DNA of 49,682 bases from Ramlibacter aquaticus (GCF_015159745.1 NZ_JADDOJ010000022.1:1-49682); one strand, 5' to 3'; shown: positions 8,761-17,169, counted from the first letter of the stretch. Numbers and translations are program-made. The notes: generated from the sequence alone by a model not told the origin.

Positions 8761-9111
8761 TCAGCGGCGGTTGCCGCCGCCGTGGTTGCCACCCTGGTTG
8801 CCGCCTTGGTTGCCGCCGCGGTTGCCACCGCCGTGGCTGGCCTGGCCGCCCTTGCTGCCGGCCTCGCGCGCTTCCTCGGACGTGAACTCGTGGGCCGTGC
8901 CCTTTTCATGGGCCGCCTTGCCGCCCTTGCTGCCGGCTTCGCGGGCTTCCTCGGAGCTGAACTCGTGGGCCGTGCCCTTCTCGTGGGCCGCCTTCCCGCC
9001 TTCGCTGGCGATCTCGCGCTGGCGATCCGGGTCCATGGAGGCGAAGCCGCGGTTGGAGCTGCCGCCCTGGTTGCCGCCCTGGTTGTGGTTGCCTTGGTTG
9101 TTCGATGCCAT
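8761..9111 (-). CDS. KGG-repeat stress protein (GsiB/YciG-like)
   Basis: The 116-residue, very hydrophilic protein is rich in Gly, Asn, Glu and Lys with no membrane segment. Residues 36-60 and 61-85 are two near-identical 25-residue units of the type GGKAAHEKGTAHEF-SEEAREAG, flanked by Asn/Gly/Gln-rich low-complexity ends. KGG-motif proteins are known as general stress or desiccation proteins, probably intrinsically disordered and hydrophilin-like. A strong AAGGAG precedes the ATG, an inverted repeat lies in its leader, and a clear terminator follows, so it is a single-gene unit beside the catalase homologue. Confidence 0.88.
   Translation of the reverse strand: MASNNQGNHNQGGNQGGSSNRGFASMDPDRQREIASEGGKAAHEKGTAHEFSSEEAREAGSKGGKAAHEKGTAHEFTSEEAREAGSKGGQASHGGGNRGGNQGGNQGGNHGGGNRR
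8857..9006 (-). repeat. 75-bp tandem duplication inside the KGG-repeat gene
   Basis: Two adjacent 75-base units (9006-8932 and 8931-8857) encode almost the same 25 residues and differ at only a few bases. Copy number could vary by slippage or recombination. Confidence 0.85.
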
Positions 9112-9139
9112 CTGTGATCTCCTTGGATGAAACGGTGTC

Positions 9140-9173
9140 TAGCGACCGGCACCGCGCCGGCCACAGGTCGCTA
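9140..9173. promoter_or_regulatory. Inverted repeat in the KGG gene leader
   Basis: TAGCGACC (9140-9147) and GGTCGCTA (9166-9173) are perfect 8-bp arms around an 18-base GC-rich centre, about 30 bases before the KGG start codon. It could be an operator or an RNA hairpin in the leader; the sequence does not decide. Confidence 0.5.
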
Positions 9174-9264
9174 TTGAGGACCGGGGGATGGCACCGTGGG
9201 GTCGGTCATGGGGGACGCGGGGCGTAGGAACAGGCCGATGCGCGGCGGCCCCGGCGCGCGAGGC

Positions 9265-11430
9265 TCAGGCGGCCAGCGACGCCACGCCAGGACGGCCCCA
9301 GTGCCTGTGCCGGGCCATCGCCGCGAGGAAGTCCTGGGCCAGCTGCGCGCGCGCGGGCGGCTCGTTGCGGCCCACCACCAGCCCGGGCACGCCGGCGCCG
9401 TCGGCGGCCACGCCCAGCGACGCGAGCAAGGTCACCGCCTCGCCGATCAGGCACAGGGGCTTGCCGTGCCGGTAGGCTTCGAGCACGAAATGCAGCGCGT
9501 CGCCGCTGGCCGCCAGTGCCTCCACGCTGGAGGGCCCACCCGGCACCAGCACCGCATCGAACAGCACCGAGGGCGTGAACTGGAAGTTCTGCGTGACGGC
9601 CAGCTGCTGCCCCGACGCAGTGGCCACGCTGCCCAGGCGCTCGCCCAGCACGCTGCAGCTCGCGCCCGCGTCCTGCAAGGCCTGCTGGATCACACGCATC
9701 GCGCCCACCTCCACGCCGCTGGCCACCAGCACGGCGACGCGCCGGCCCGCCAGCTGCGGGCTGCCGGTGGGCACGGCGGCCTCGATGCTGAGGGAGGGCG
9801 CGGCCTCGATCGGCAGCTTGTGGCGGCCGTCACGGAACCCGGCCCGGCCGGCTGCCGCCTTGGGGTCGGGCGGTGGCAGGCCCAGGCCTTCGGCCAGCTT
9901 GCGCGCGAGGCGCGAATCGACGTGCGCCAGGTTGTCCACCACGCGCTGGCGCACGCCCTGCACCGTGACCTGGGTCAGCTCGTGCAAGAAGGCGGCGACG
10001 ATGTGTTCCTTCTCGGTCGGCCCCTGGCTGTTCCAGAAGAACGAGGCCTGGCTGAAATGGTCGTCGAAGCTGGCGCTGCGCCGCCGCAGCTTGGGCGACT
10101 CCAGCGGCACGGCCTCGGTCTGGAAGCCCTGCTGCCCGCCGTCGACGCGGAACTCCGCCCCGGTGGCGAGCGAGTTGGGCTCGTAGGCCACGGGACCCTT
10201 GTTCACCTGCAGGCGGTTGGCGCCGCCGCGCTGGAAGTTGTGCACCGGGCAGAGGCTGCGGTTGATCGGCAGCTCGTGGTGTTTGGGACCGGACAGCCGC
10301 CAGGCCTGCGCCTGGGTGTAGGCCGACAGCCGCCCCTGCAGCAGCGGGTCCTCGCTGAAGTCGATGCCGGGCACCAGGTGGCCGGGGTGGAATGCCACCT
10401 GCTCGGTCTCGGCGAAGAAGCTGTCGGGATTGCGGTTCAGGACCAGGCGGCCCACCACCAGGGGCTGCACGACCTCCTCGGGCAGCAGCTTGGTCGGGTC
10501 GAACAGGTCGAAGCCCAGGCTCGCCGCGCGCTCCTGCGGCACCAGCTGCAGCGTCAGCTCCCACTCGGGAAACTGGCCGGCCTCCAGGCTCTCCCACAGG
10601 TCGCGGCGCAGGAAGTCCGGGTCGCGCCCGGCGATCTTCACCGCCTCGTCGGCGAGCAGCGCGTGCCGGCCCAGGCGCGGACGCCACAGGAAGCGCGCGC
10701 AGTGCACCGCGCCGCGCGCGTTCACCAGCCGGAAGGTGTGCACGCCGAAGCCCGCCATCATGCGCAGGCTGCGCGGCAGCGCGTGGTCGGACATCAGCCA
10801 CATCAGCGCATGCGTGGTCTCGGGCATCAACGAGGCGAAGTCCCAGAAGGTGTCGTGCGCGCTGCTGGCCTGGGGAATGTCGTTGCCGGCCTCGCCCTGC
10901 AGGGCGTGGATGAAGTCCGGGTACTTCATCGCGTCCTGCACGAAGGCCACCGGGAAGCTGCTGCCCACCAGGTCGAAGTTGCCCTCGCGGGTGTAGAACT
11001 TGACGGCGAAGCCGCGCGCATCGCGCACCGTGTCGGCGGACCCGCGCGCGCCGGTGAGGTTTGAAAAGCGCACGAACACCGGCGTGCGGCTGCCCACCTC
11101 CTGCAGGAAGTCGGCCCGCGTGAAGTCCACCATGGGCCGCACCAGCTCGAAGTAGCCATGGGCCGCGCAGCCGCGCGCGTACACCACCCGCTCGGGAATG
11201 CGCTCCTGCGCGAAGTGCGAAAGCTTCTCCTGCAGGATGAAGTCCTCGAGCAGGGTGGGCCCGCGCGGGCCCGCCTTGAGCGAGTTGTGGTTGTCCGGGA
11301 TGGTGACGCCGTGGTTGGTCGTCAGCTGCGAGTCCGCCGATTGCGCGAAGGCCTCCAGCTGCTTGTGCTTGGCGGCGACGCTCTCGCCCGCCCGTGACTT
11401 TCGCTGGGCGTCCTGCCTGGACTGTGCCAT
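9265..11430 (-). CDS. Large-subunit catalase homologue (KatE type) with altered active site
   Basis: The 721-residue protein aligns by eye along its whole length with E. coli HPII, including the C-terminal amidotransferase-like domain (about residues 565-721). Retained are heme-pocket Arg121 (VFVRFSN), AFHPGHLVPG (346-355) and proximal Tyr371 in RLSAY. However, the distal catalytic His of the ERxxH signature is Tyr84 (ERVVYARG). The distal Asn of the LVGNN motif is Ser157 (LVGSS). The proximal signature RxFxYxD has become RLSAYTQ. It is therefore probably heme-binding but not a normal catalase. The ATG at 11430 is chosen by homology; AGGAAGG lies rather far upstream. Confidence 0.88.
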   Translation of the reverse strand: MAQSRQDAQRKSRAGESVAAKHKQLEAFAQSADSQLTTNHGVTIPDNHNSLKAGPRGPTLLEDFILQEKLSHFAQERIPERVVYARGCAAHGYFELVRPMVDFTRADFLQEVGSRTPVFVRFSNLTGARGSADTVRDARGFAVKFYTREGNFDLVGSSFPVAFVQDAMKYPDFIHALQGEAGNDIPQASSAHDTFWDFASLMPETTHALMWLMSDHALPRSLRMMAGFGVHTFRLVNARGAVHCARFLWRPRLGRHALLADEAVKIAGRDPDFLRRDLWESLEAGQFPEWELTLQLVPQERAASLGFDLFDPTKLLPEEVVQPLVVGRLVLNRNPDSFFAETEQVAFHPGHLVPGIDFSEDPLLQGRLSAYTQAQAWRLSGPKHHELPINRSLCPVHNFQRGGANRLQVNKGPVAYEPNSLATGAEFRVDGGQQGFQTEAVPLESPKLRRRSASFDDHFSQASFFWNSQGPTEKEHIVAAFLHELTQVTVQGVRQRVVDNLAHVDSRLARKLAEGLGLPPPDPKAAAGRAGFRDGRHKLPIEAAPSLSIEAAVPTGSPQLAGRRVAVLVASGVEVGAMRVIQQALQDAGASCSVLGERLGSVATASGQQLAVTQNFQFTPSVLFDAVLVPGGPSSVEALAASGDALHFVLEAYRHGKPLCLIGEAVTLLASLGVAADGAGVPGLVVGRNEPPARAQLAQDFLAAMARHRHWGRPGVASLAA

Positions 11431-11654
11431 GGTGATGCTGCGGCCTTCCTGCAATGGCTGAATCGGCCCAGCGTACGCAAGCTCATGGGCGCGGCCCGTC
11501 GTCGGGCCGCCGCGGCGTTCGTAGTCGGGGGCCGGCGGCCGCCGTAGGAAAGCGCCCACGCCCGCCGCCGCGGGCCCCGGGCCCGGCGGCCGACTACAGC
11601 GCGACCGTGCCGCGTCCTACCCCGGCCGCGCGCGGCGCTGGCAACCATTGACGC
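11431..11654. promoter_or_regulatory. Divergent intergenic region with inverted repeats
   Basis: This region separates the catalase homologue from the 86-residue gene. GTAGTCGG (11521-11528) and CCGACTAC (11590-11597) form one inverted pair. GTAGGA (11544-11549) and TCCTAC (11615-11620) form another that interlocks with it. GTAGGA recurs at 9223, and TCCTAC at 13112-13117. These may be protein-binding sites. No strong sigma-70 promoter is apparent. Confidence 0.35.
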
Positions 11655-11915
11655 ATGAAAGACCCCCGCCAGCCTCCCATGAGCCCCAAGCAGCCGCGCA
11701 CCGAGCGGCAGCAGGGGGAGAAGCAGGAAAGCGTGCCGCAGGTGCCGGCCGAGCGCGACGAGTCGGGCCACAGCCAGGCTGCGGACGCGCCGTCGATGCG
11801 GCCCCTGGGCCGCCAGGCCCAGCAGGACCTGGAAGCCGGCCGCAGCGACACCAGCCGCGGCGAGGAGTCCGACGCCAGCTACCGCAAGCTCAGGGACGGC
11901 GACACGGGCGCCTGA
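11655..11915 (+). CDS. Hypothetical hydrophilic protein, 86 residues
   Basis: I do not recognise a family. The product is strongly polar (Gln, Glu, Arg, Asp, Ser, Pro) with no hydrophobic segment, and is probably disordered. The phrase RPLGRQAQQDLEAGRSDTSR is the most distinctive part. A palindrome follows the stop. There is no Shine-Dalgarno, but AACCAT ends six bases before the ATG, the spacing seen at other genes here. Its position divergent from the catalase homologue and near the KGG protein suggests a stress-linked role; that is inference. A second ATG lies at codon 9. Confidence 0.6.
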   Translation: MKDPRQPPMSPKQPRTERQQGEKQESVPQVPAERDESGHSQAADAPSMRPLGRQAQQDLEAGRSDTSRGEESDASYRKLRDGDTGA

Positions 11916-11950
11916 GGCGGCGGCTGAAGTTGCCCGGCCACGCCGCGGGC

Positions 11951-11966
11951 GCCGGGCCGGCCCGGC
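11951..11966. terminator. 16-bp palindrome between convergent genes
   Basis: GCCGGGCCGGCCCGGC is fully self-complementary and lies between the stops of the 86-residue gene and rpe. A small TGAGC/GCTCA stem follows at about 11972-11984. There is no T-tract, so it may only assist termination. Confidence 0.4.
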
Positions 11967-11981
11967 AGGCTTGAGCGCCGC

Positions 11982-12665
11982 TCAGCCGGCCAGTTCGGCC
12001 CGCATGGCCGAGATGACCTTGGCGTAGTCGGCCTGGCCGAAAATCGCGCTGCCGGCCACGAAGGTGTCGGCACCGGCGGCGGCCACGCGCGCGATGTTGT
12101 CGACCTTGACGCCGCCGTCGACCTCGAGCCGGATGTCGCGGCCGCTGGCATCGATGCGCTTTCGCACCTGCTCGATCTTGCGCAGCGCCGAGTCGATGAA
12201 GCCCTGGCCGCCGAAGCCCGGGTTCACGCTCATGATGAGCACCAGGTCGATGTCCTCCAGCATCCAGTCGAGCACGTCGACCGGCGCGCCGGGGTTGAAC
12301 ACCAGGCCCGGCTTGCAGCCCGCGGCGCGGATGGCCTGCACGCTGCGGTGCACGTGGGTGGACGCGTCCGGGTGGAAGCTGATGTAGTCGGCGCCGGCCT
12401 GCGCGAAGGCCTGCGCCAGCGCATCCACAGGCTGCACCATCAGGTGCACGTCGATGGGCACCGGCGTGCCGTCCGGGGCCACGGCATGCTTCTTCAGCGC
12501 CTGGCAGACCATGGGCCCGAAGGTCAGGTTGGGCACGTAATGGTTGTCCATCACGTCGAAATGGATCCAGTCGGCGCCGGCGGCGATCACGTTGCGCACT
12601 TCATCGCCCAGGCGGGCGAAGTCGGCAGAGAGGATGGACGGGGCGATGCGGTGGGCCGTGCTCAT
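11982..12665 (-). CDS. rpe: Ribulose-phosphate 3-epimerase
   Basis: The 227-residue TIM-barrel enzyme interconverts ribulose-5-phosphate and xylulose-5-phosphate. Visible motifs are [32 protein letters not shown] (metal-binding His/Asp), [10 protein letters not shown] and EVDGGV. The length is normal. It is divergent from apaG. A -10-like GACAAT ends seven bases before the ATG and there is no Shine-Dalgarno, so the mRNA may be leaderless. In relatives it often heads an rpe-gph-trp run; here the catalase block follows it. Confidence 0.97.
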   Translation of the reverse strand: MSTAHRIAPSILSADFARLGDEVRNVIAAGADWIHFDVMDNHYVPNLTFGPMVCQALKKHAVAPDGTPVPIDVHLMVQPVDALAQAFAQAGADYISFHPDASTHVHRSVQAIRAAGCKPGLVFNPGAPVDVLDWMLEDIDLVLIMSVNPGFGGQGFIDSALRKIEQVRKRIDASGRDIRLEVDGGVKVDNIARVAAAGADTFVAGSAIFGQADYAKVISAMRAELAG

Positions 12666-12672
12666 GGCCGGG

Positions 12673-12678
12673 ATTGTC
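12673..12678 (-). promoter_or_regulatory. -10-like GACAAT before rpe
   Basis: It lies seven bases from the rpe ATG. Only 30 bases separate it from the apaG -10 on the other strand, so the two -35 regions must overlap. Confidence 0.5.
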
Positions 12679-12708
12679 CCAGAACGCCCGGGGTCGGGCC
12701 CGGCGCGC

Positions 12709-12714
12709 TAGCAT
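12709..12714 (+). promoter_or_regulatory. -10-like TAGCAT before apaG
   Basis: The hexamer ends exactly six bases before the apaG ATG, so transcription should start at the start codon. No ribosome-binding site is present between them. Confidence 0.5.
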
Positions 12715-12720
12715 CGCCAC

Positions 12721-13101
12721 ATGTCCAAATACGCGATCCGTGTCGAAGTCGAACCGCGCTACCTGCCCGAGCAGTCGGCGCCCGAGCGCGGGGTCCACAG
12801 CTTCGCCTACACGATCACCATCAGCAACGCCGGCGAGGTGCCGGCCCAGCTGATCTCGCGGCACTGGCACATCGCGAACGCCAACGGCGAAACGGAAGAG
12901 GTGCGCGGGCTGGGCGTGGTCGGGCACCAGCCGCTGCTGCGCCCGGGCGAATCCTTCCAGTACTCCAGCGGCTGCCGGCTGCGCACGCCCACCGGCACCA
13001 TGCACGGCAGCTACTTCTTCGTGGCCGAGGACGGCGAGCGCTTCGACGTCGAGATCCCGCTGTTCGTGCTGGGCGACGGCACCGAGCGCGTGCTCCACTG
13101 A
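12721..13101 (+). CDS. apaG: ApaG (DUF525) protein
   Basis: The 126-residue immunoglobulin-like protein begins SKYAIRVEVEPRYLPEQS and has the family core YTITISNAG, RHWHIANANG, GVVGHQPLLRPGESFQYSSG and GTMHGSYFF. Its exact cellular role is unresolved; in enterobacteria it lies near apaH. The ATG directly follows a -10-like element with no leader. Pairing with divergent rpe is a familiar arrangement in this group. Confidence 0.96.
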   Translation: MSKYAIRVEVEPRYLPEQSAPERGVHSFAYTITISNAGEVPAQLISRHWHIANANGETEEVRGLGVVGHQPLLRPGESFQYSSGCRLRTPTGTMHGSYFFVAEDGERFDVEIPLFVLGDGTERVLH

Positions 13102-13105
13102 CAGC

Positions 13106-13124
13106 GCGCCGTCCTACACGGCGC
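13106..13124 (+). terminator. Stem-loop after apaG
   Basis: GCGCCGT and ACGGCGC form a 7-bp stem around loop CCTAC, five bases after the apaG stop. No T-tract follows, so it could be a processing or partial termination site. Confidence 0.45.
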
Positions 13125-13167
13125 TCGCCTGCAGAGCCTTAGATTGCCCGGCTAGGAAAGCCGCGCA

Positions 13168-14421
13168 ATGACCGAACTCATGGCCCTGTGGGCCGACTGG
13201 CTGCGCCCCTCGGCCGGCCTGCCGACCGTGCAATGGTCGCTGCTGCTGGCCCTGGCCGCGGCCGCCGGCCACCTGCTGCAGCGGCACACCGGCCTGCCGC
13301 AGGTGGTGGGCTGCACGGCCGTGGGCAGCATCGCCGGGCTGGCCGGCTTCTCGGGCCTGGACTGGCCGCTGCGCGGTGTCGCCCTGTTCCTCATCGAGCT
13401 GGGCGTGTCCGTGGTGCTTTTCGAGGCCGGTGGCCGCCTGGCCCTGCGCTGGCTGCGCCACAACCCCATGGTGCTGCTGCAGAGCCTGCTGGCGGCCGGG
13501 CTGACCGGCCTCTTCGTCTACCAGGCCCTGCGCTGGTCGGGCGTGCGGCCCTCGGTCGCCGAGTCCATCGGCATCCTCGCGATCGCCTCCTCGCCGGCGG
13601 TGTTCAGCCGGGTCGCCAGCGACAGCGGGGCCTCGGGCCCGGTGACCGAGCGGGCCGGCGCGCTCGCCACGCTGGGTGCGCTCTACGCCCTGACCCTGGT
13701 CAACGCACGCACCGGGCTGCTGCACCGCGACACCACGGCCCTGGTCGAGCTGCTGGTCCCGGTGGCGGTGGTGCTGGGTGTGTCGCTGCTGGTGGCGGCC
13801 GTGCTGGCGCTGGCGCTCAAGCTGGCCCTGGGCTGGATGAACCCGGCCAGCGAGAACACCGCCATGCTGCTCATCGCGCTGATCGCTGCGGCCACCGCGG
13901 TGGCCGCGCACCTGGGCGGCTCGGCGCCGCTGGCCGCCCTGCTGGGCGGGCTGCTGCTCAAGCAGCTGCATCCGCGGCCCTGGTCCTGGCCACGCCAGCT
14001 GGGCATCGCGTCATCGCTGCTCACGCTGCTGATGTTCGTGATGGTGGCGGTGGTCGCGGCGCGGGCGCCCTGGAACCACGCGGTCGCCGGCACGGTGGCG
14101 GCCCTGGTGCTGGCGCGCGGCGCGGCGCAGGTGCTGGGCGTCCTGCTGGCCAACCGCGGCAGCGGCACCAGCCTGCGCCAGGCGGCCTGGGTGGGGCTGG
14201 CGCTTTCGCCCATGGCCTCGCTCTCGCTGCTGCTGGCCTCGCAGTACGCCGCCACCTCGCTGACCCAGGGGCCGGAGGTCACGGCCATCGTCCTGCCGGC
14301 GATCCTGCTGATGGAGGTGCTGGGCGCGATGCTGGCCACGGTGGCCATCTACCGCAGCGGCGAAAGCACGCAGCCCGAGGGCGGCGAGCCGCTGCCCGGC
14401 CTGGGGGACCTGCGTGGCTAG
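13168..14421 (+). CDS. Cation:proton antiporter, membrane domain only
   Basis: The 417-residue protein is almost wholly hydrophobic with roughly 12 membrane segments, and resembles the CPA2/KefB-type Na+/H+ exchanger domain. Examples are [20 protein letters not shown] and [23 protein letters not shown]. It lacks the C-terminal TrkA nucleotide-binding domain found in Kef channels, so gating by NADH or glutathione is not expected. AGGAAAG lies about ten bases before the ATG. The stop overlaps the ybdK start by eight bases, implying co-translation. Confidence 0.84.
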   Translation: MTELMALWADWLRPSAGLPTVQWSLLLALAAAAGHLLQRHTGLPQVVGCTAVGSIAGLAGFSGLDWPLRGVALFLIELGVSVVLFEAGGRLALRWLRHNPMVLLQSLLAAGLTGLFVYQALRWSGVRPSVAESIGILAIASSPAVFSRVASDSGASGPVTERAGALATLGALYALTLVNARTGLLHRDTTALVELLVPVAVVLGVSLLVAAVLALALKLALGWMNPASENTAMLLIALIAAATAVAAHLGGSAPLAALLGGLLLKQLHPRPWSWPRQLGIASSLLTLLMFVMVAVVAARAPWNHAVAGTVAALVLARGAAQVLGVLLANRGSGTSLRQAAWVGLALSPMASLSLLLASQYAATSLTQGPEVTAIVLPAILLMEVLGAMLATVAIYRSGESTQPEGGEPLPGLGDLRG

Positions 14422-15586
14422 GCCGGCCGCGCTGCCCGCCGCCGGGCCGGGCGAGCCGCCTGCGCTGGAGCCCTTCCGCGCGTCGGCGCCGCTGACGCTG
14501 GGCGTGGAGCTGGAGCTGCAACTCGTCAACACGCACGACTACGACCTCGCCCCCTATGCCCAGGAGATGCTGCGCCTGGTCGAGGCCGAATCGCCCGGCC
14601 TGCCCGGCAGCGTGGTGCCGGAGATGACCAGCAGCATGATCGAGATCTCCACCGGCGTGTGCACCAGCGCGGCGCAGGCGCGCGACGAGCTGGAGGCGAT
14701 CCGCGACGCGCTGCTGAGCGCGGCCGACCGGCTCAACATCGCGGTGGTCGGCGGCGGCACGCACCCCTTCCAGCAGTGGCACGAGCGGCGCATCTACGAC
14801 AAGCCGCGCTTTCGCGAACTCTCCGCGCTCTACGGCTATCTCTCCAAGCAGTTCACGGTGTTCGGCCAGCACGTGCACCTGGGCTGCCCGGACCCCGACG
14901 CCGCCCTGCTGATGCTGCACCGCATGTCGCGCTACATCCCGCACTGCATCGCGCTCTCGGCCTCCTCGCCCTATGTGCAGGGGCAGGACACGCAGTTCGA
15001 CTCGGCGCGCCTGAACTCGGTCTCGGCCTTCCCCATGTCCGGCCGCGCGCCCTTCGTGCTGCGCTGGGACGACTTCGAGCGCTTCTTCCAGAAGACGACC
15101 CGGACCGGCGTGGTGCGCAGCATGAAGGATTTCTACTGGGACATACGCCCCAAGCCCGAGTACGGCACCATCGAGATCCGCGTCTTCGACACCCCGCTGA
15201 CCATCGACCGTGCCGCCGCGCTGGCCGGCTTCGTGCAGTGCCTGGCCGCCTGGTTCCTGGACGCCTCGCCCTTCATGCCGGCCGAGGACGACTACATGGT
15301 CTACACCTACAACCGCTTCCAGGCCTGCCGCTTCGGCCTGGAGGCCGCGTACGTGGACCCGGCCAGCGGTGCGCACCGCCCCTTGCGCGAGCACCTGCTG
15401 GAGACGCTGCGCAGCCTGAAGCCCTACGCGCAGTCGCTGGGCGCCGCCTACGGCGTGCAGATGCTGGCCGAGGACGTGGAGCACGGCACCAACGACGCGC
15501 GCTGGCTGCGCGAACGCCAGCAGCGCGAGCGCCTGCTGGCCGAGGTGGTGCGGCAGGCGGCGATGAAGCTGCGCGGCCACCGCTGA
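14414..15586 (+). CDS. ybdK: Carboxylate-amine ligase, YbdK family (glutamate-cysteine ligase 2-like)
   Basis: The 390-residue ATP-dependent ligase belongs to the GCS2 family. Motifs visible are [41 protein letters not shown] and [15 protein letters not shown]. coli YbdK has weak gamma-glutamylcysteine synthetase activity in vitro, and its physiological substrate is uncertain. The start is GTG at 14414, inside the end of the antiporter gene. A dedicated GshA exists at 35.5 kb, so this protein is probably not the main glutathione enzyme. Confidence 0.9.
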   Translation: MARPAALPAAGPGEPPALEPFRASAPLTLGVELELQLVNTHDYDLAPYAQEMLRLVEAESPGLPGSVVPEMTSSMIEISTGVCTSAAQARDELEAIRDALLSAADRLNIAVVGGGTHPFQQWHERRIYDKPRFRELSALYGYLSKQFTVFGQHVHLGCPDPDAALLMLHRMSRYIPHCIALSASSPYVQGQDTQFDSARLNSVSAFPMSGRAPFVLRWDDFERFFQKTTRTGVVRSMKDFYWDIRPKPEYGTIEIRVFDTPLTIDRAAALAGFVQCLAAWFLDASPFMPAEDDYMVYTYNRFQACRFGLEAAYVDPASGAHRPLREHLLETLRSLKPYAQSLGAAYGVQMLAEDVEHGTNDARWLRERQQRERLLAEVVRQAAMKLRGHR

Positions 15587-15683
15587 TCGCGCGCACGGTG
15601 GCGTGCCGTGGGATGCGCGGGCGCCGCCAGCCGTGACGGAACACCCGCGCAGGCCCAAGCCCCGGCGCCCCGGCGATCGGCGC

Positions 15684-15689
15684 GACAAT
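15684..15689 (+). promoter_or_regulatory. -10-like GACAAT before thiL
   Basis: It ends exactly six bases before the thiL ATG and no Shine-Dalgarno lies between. The 100 bases upstream, after ybdK, hold no gene. Confidence 0.5.
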
Positions 15690-15695
15690 CGCCCC

Positions 15696-16652
15696 ATGGG
15701 TGAGTTCGAGTTGATTGAGCGCTTCTTCCGCCGGCCGGCCGTGCGCAGCCCGCTGGGCGCGGGCGACGACTGCGCGCTGCTGGCGCCGGCCCCCGGCATG
15801 CAGCTGGCCGTGTCCACCGACATGCTGGTGGAAGGCCGGCACTTCCTGTCCACCGTGGACCCGCGCCGGCTCGGCCACAAGTGCCTGGCGGTGAACCTGA
15901 GCGACCTGGCCGCCTGTGGCGCATCGCCGCTGGGCTTCACGCTGTCGCTGGCGCTGCCGCAGGCCGACGCGGCCTGGCTGCAGCCCTTCTCCGAGGGGCT
16001 GCTCGCGCTGGCCGATGCGCACCGCTGCGAACTGCTGGGCGGCGACACCACGCGCGGCCCCCTGGCCATCAGCATCACCGTGTTCGGCGAGGTCCCGGCA
16101 GGCCAGGCCCTGCTGCGCAGCGGCGCGCGCGCCGGCGACGAGCTCTGGGTCAGTGGCCACACCGGTGACGCGCGTGCGGCGCTCGAGGTCTTCCGCGGCA
16201 CGCTCTCGCTGCCGGCCGCGGTGTTCGAGGCGGCGCGCGCGCGCATGGAAACGCCGACCCCGCGCGTGGCGCTCGGCGAGGCCTTGCGCGGCATCGCCCA
16301 TGCCGCCGTGGACATCTCCGACGGCCTGCTGGGCGACCTGGGGCACATCCTGCGCGCCTCCGGCGTGGGCGCCACGTTGGACGCCGGGGCCACGGCCACG
16401 CTGGTGGCCTGCGGCGACGCGCTGGAGCCGGCGCGACGCCTGGAATTCGCGCTGGCGGGCGGCGACGACTACGAGCTGGCCTTCACCGCGCCCACGGCGG
16501 CACGGGACGCGGTGCAGGCCGCCGCCGCCGGCGCCGGCGTGCGGGTCACGCGCATAGGCCGCATCGAGCCCGGCCCCGGCCTGCGCGTGCTGGACGGCGA
16601 GGGCCGTCCCCTGGACCTGCGCTTTGGCAGCTTCGACCATTTCGCTTCCTGA
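15696..16652 (+). CDS. thiL: Thiamine-monophosphate kinase
   Basis: The 318-residue PurM-like kinase phosphorylates thiamine monophosphate to thiamine pyrophosphate. The Mg/ATP motifs GAGDDCALLAP, VSTDMLVEGRHF, GGDTTRGPLAISITV and DISDGLLGDLGHIL are clear. The ATG at 15696 is chosen by homology (MGEFELIERFF). In-frame starts further upstream lack family similarity. It likely opens a run thiL-nuclease-pgpA-pncC. No thiamine riboswitch is visible upstream. Confidence 0.96.
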   Translation: MGEFELIERFFRRPAVRSPLGAGDDCALLAPAPGMQLAVSTDMLVEGRHFLSTVDPRRLGHKCLAVNLSDLAACGASPLGFTLSLALPQADAAWLQPFSEGLLALADAHRCELLGGDTTRGPLAISITVFGEVPAGQALLRSGARAGDELWVSGHTGDARAALEVFRGTLSLPAAVFEAARARMETPTPRVALGEALRGIAHAAVDISDGLLGDLGHILRASGVGATLDAGATATLVACGDALEPARRLEFALAGGDDYELAFTAPTAARDAVQAAAAGAGVRVTRIGRIEPGPGLRVLDGEGRPLDLRFGSFDHFAS

Positions 16653-17169
16653 GACCTGGCGCGGCGGCCTGGCGGCGCTGCTGCTGGCGGTGGGCCTGCT
16701 GGGGGCGCCGGCGGTCCGCGCCGCGCCCGCGAGCTTCGAGGCCGAAGTGGTCCACGTGACCGATGGCGACACCGTCATCGTGCGCCGGGCGCGCGGCGGC
16801 GGCGAGCTCACGGTGCGCATCGAGGGCATGGACGCCCCCGAGATCTGCCAGGCGGGCGGGCCCGCATCGCGCAGCGCCCTCGCCGGCCTGGTGCTGCACC
16901 GCCGGGTGGAGGTCGCGCCACGCGGGCGCGACACCTACCGCCGCACCCTGGCGCGGCTGCGGCTGGGCGGCCAGGACGTGGGCGGCTGGATGGTCGCCCA
17001 GGGCCAGGCCTGGTCCTACCGCTTCCGCGGCCGCCAGGGGCCCTACCACGAGGCCGAGGTGCGCGCCCGCTGGGAGCAGCGCGGCCTCTGGGCCCAGCCG
17101 CACGCCGAGGAGCCGCGGCGCTTCCGCCAGCGGCACGGCAGCTGCCACCCGGGTAGCATCGCGCGGTGA
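16624..17169 (+). CDS. Secreted thermonuclease-like (SNase) protein
   Basis: The product of about 181 residues carries a staphylococcal-nuclease domain: VVHVTDGDTVIVR, VRIEGMDAPE (Arg and Glu equivalents of the catalytic pair) and DTYRRTLARL (second catalytic Arg). A hydrophobic stretch near residues 15-33, ending PAVRAAPA, looks like a signal peptide. The start is uncertain: the TTG at 16624 lies inside thiL and has no ribosome site, and a later GTG or CTG is possible. The stop overlaps the pgpA GTG by four bases. Confidence 0.85.
   Translation: MAASTISLPETWRGGLAALLLAVGLLGAPAVRAAPASFEAEVVHVTDGDTVIVRRARGGGELTVRIEGMDAPEICQAGGPASRSALAGLVLHRRVEVAPRGRDTYRRTLARLRLGGQDVGGWMVAQGQAWSYRFRGRQGPYHEAEVRARWEQRGLWAQPHAEEPRRFRQRHGSCHPGSIAR
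17154..17159 (+). promoter_or_regulatory. -10-like TAGCAT before pgpA
   Basis: It lies in the end of the nuclease gene, exactly six bases before the pgpA GTG. It is the same hexamer as at apaG. Confidence 0.45.

Noticed and set aside
9265..11430. Catalase homologue as a pseudogene
   Set aside because: The frame is uninterrupted for 721 codons with both domains and many conserved blocks intact, which fits changed function better than decay.
15587..15695. Thiamine riboswitch upstream of thiL
   Set aside because: The 109-base gap lacks the conserved CTGAGA and related THI-box elements, and a leaderless promoter-like element abuts the start codon.
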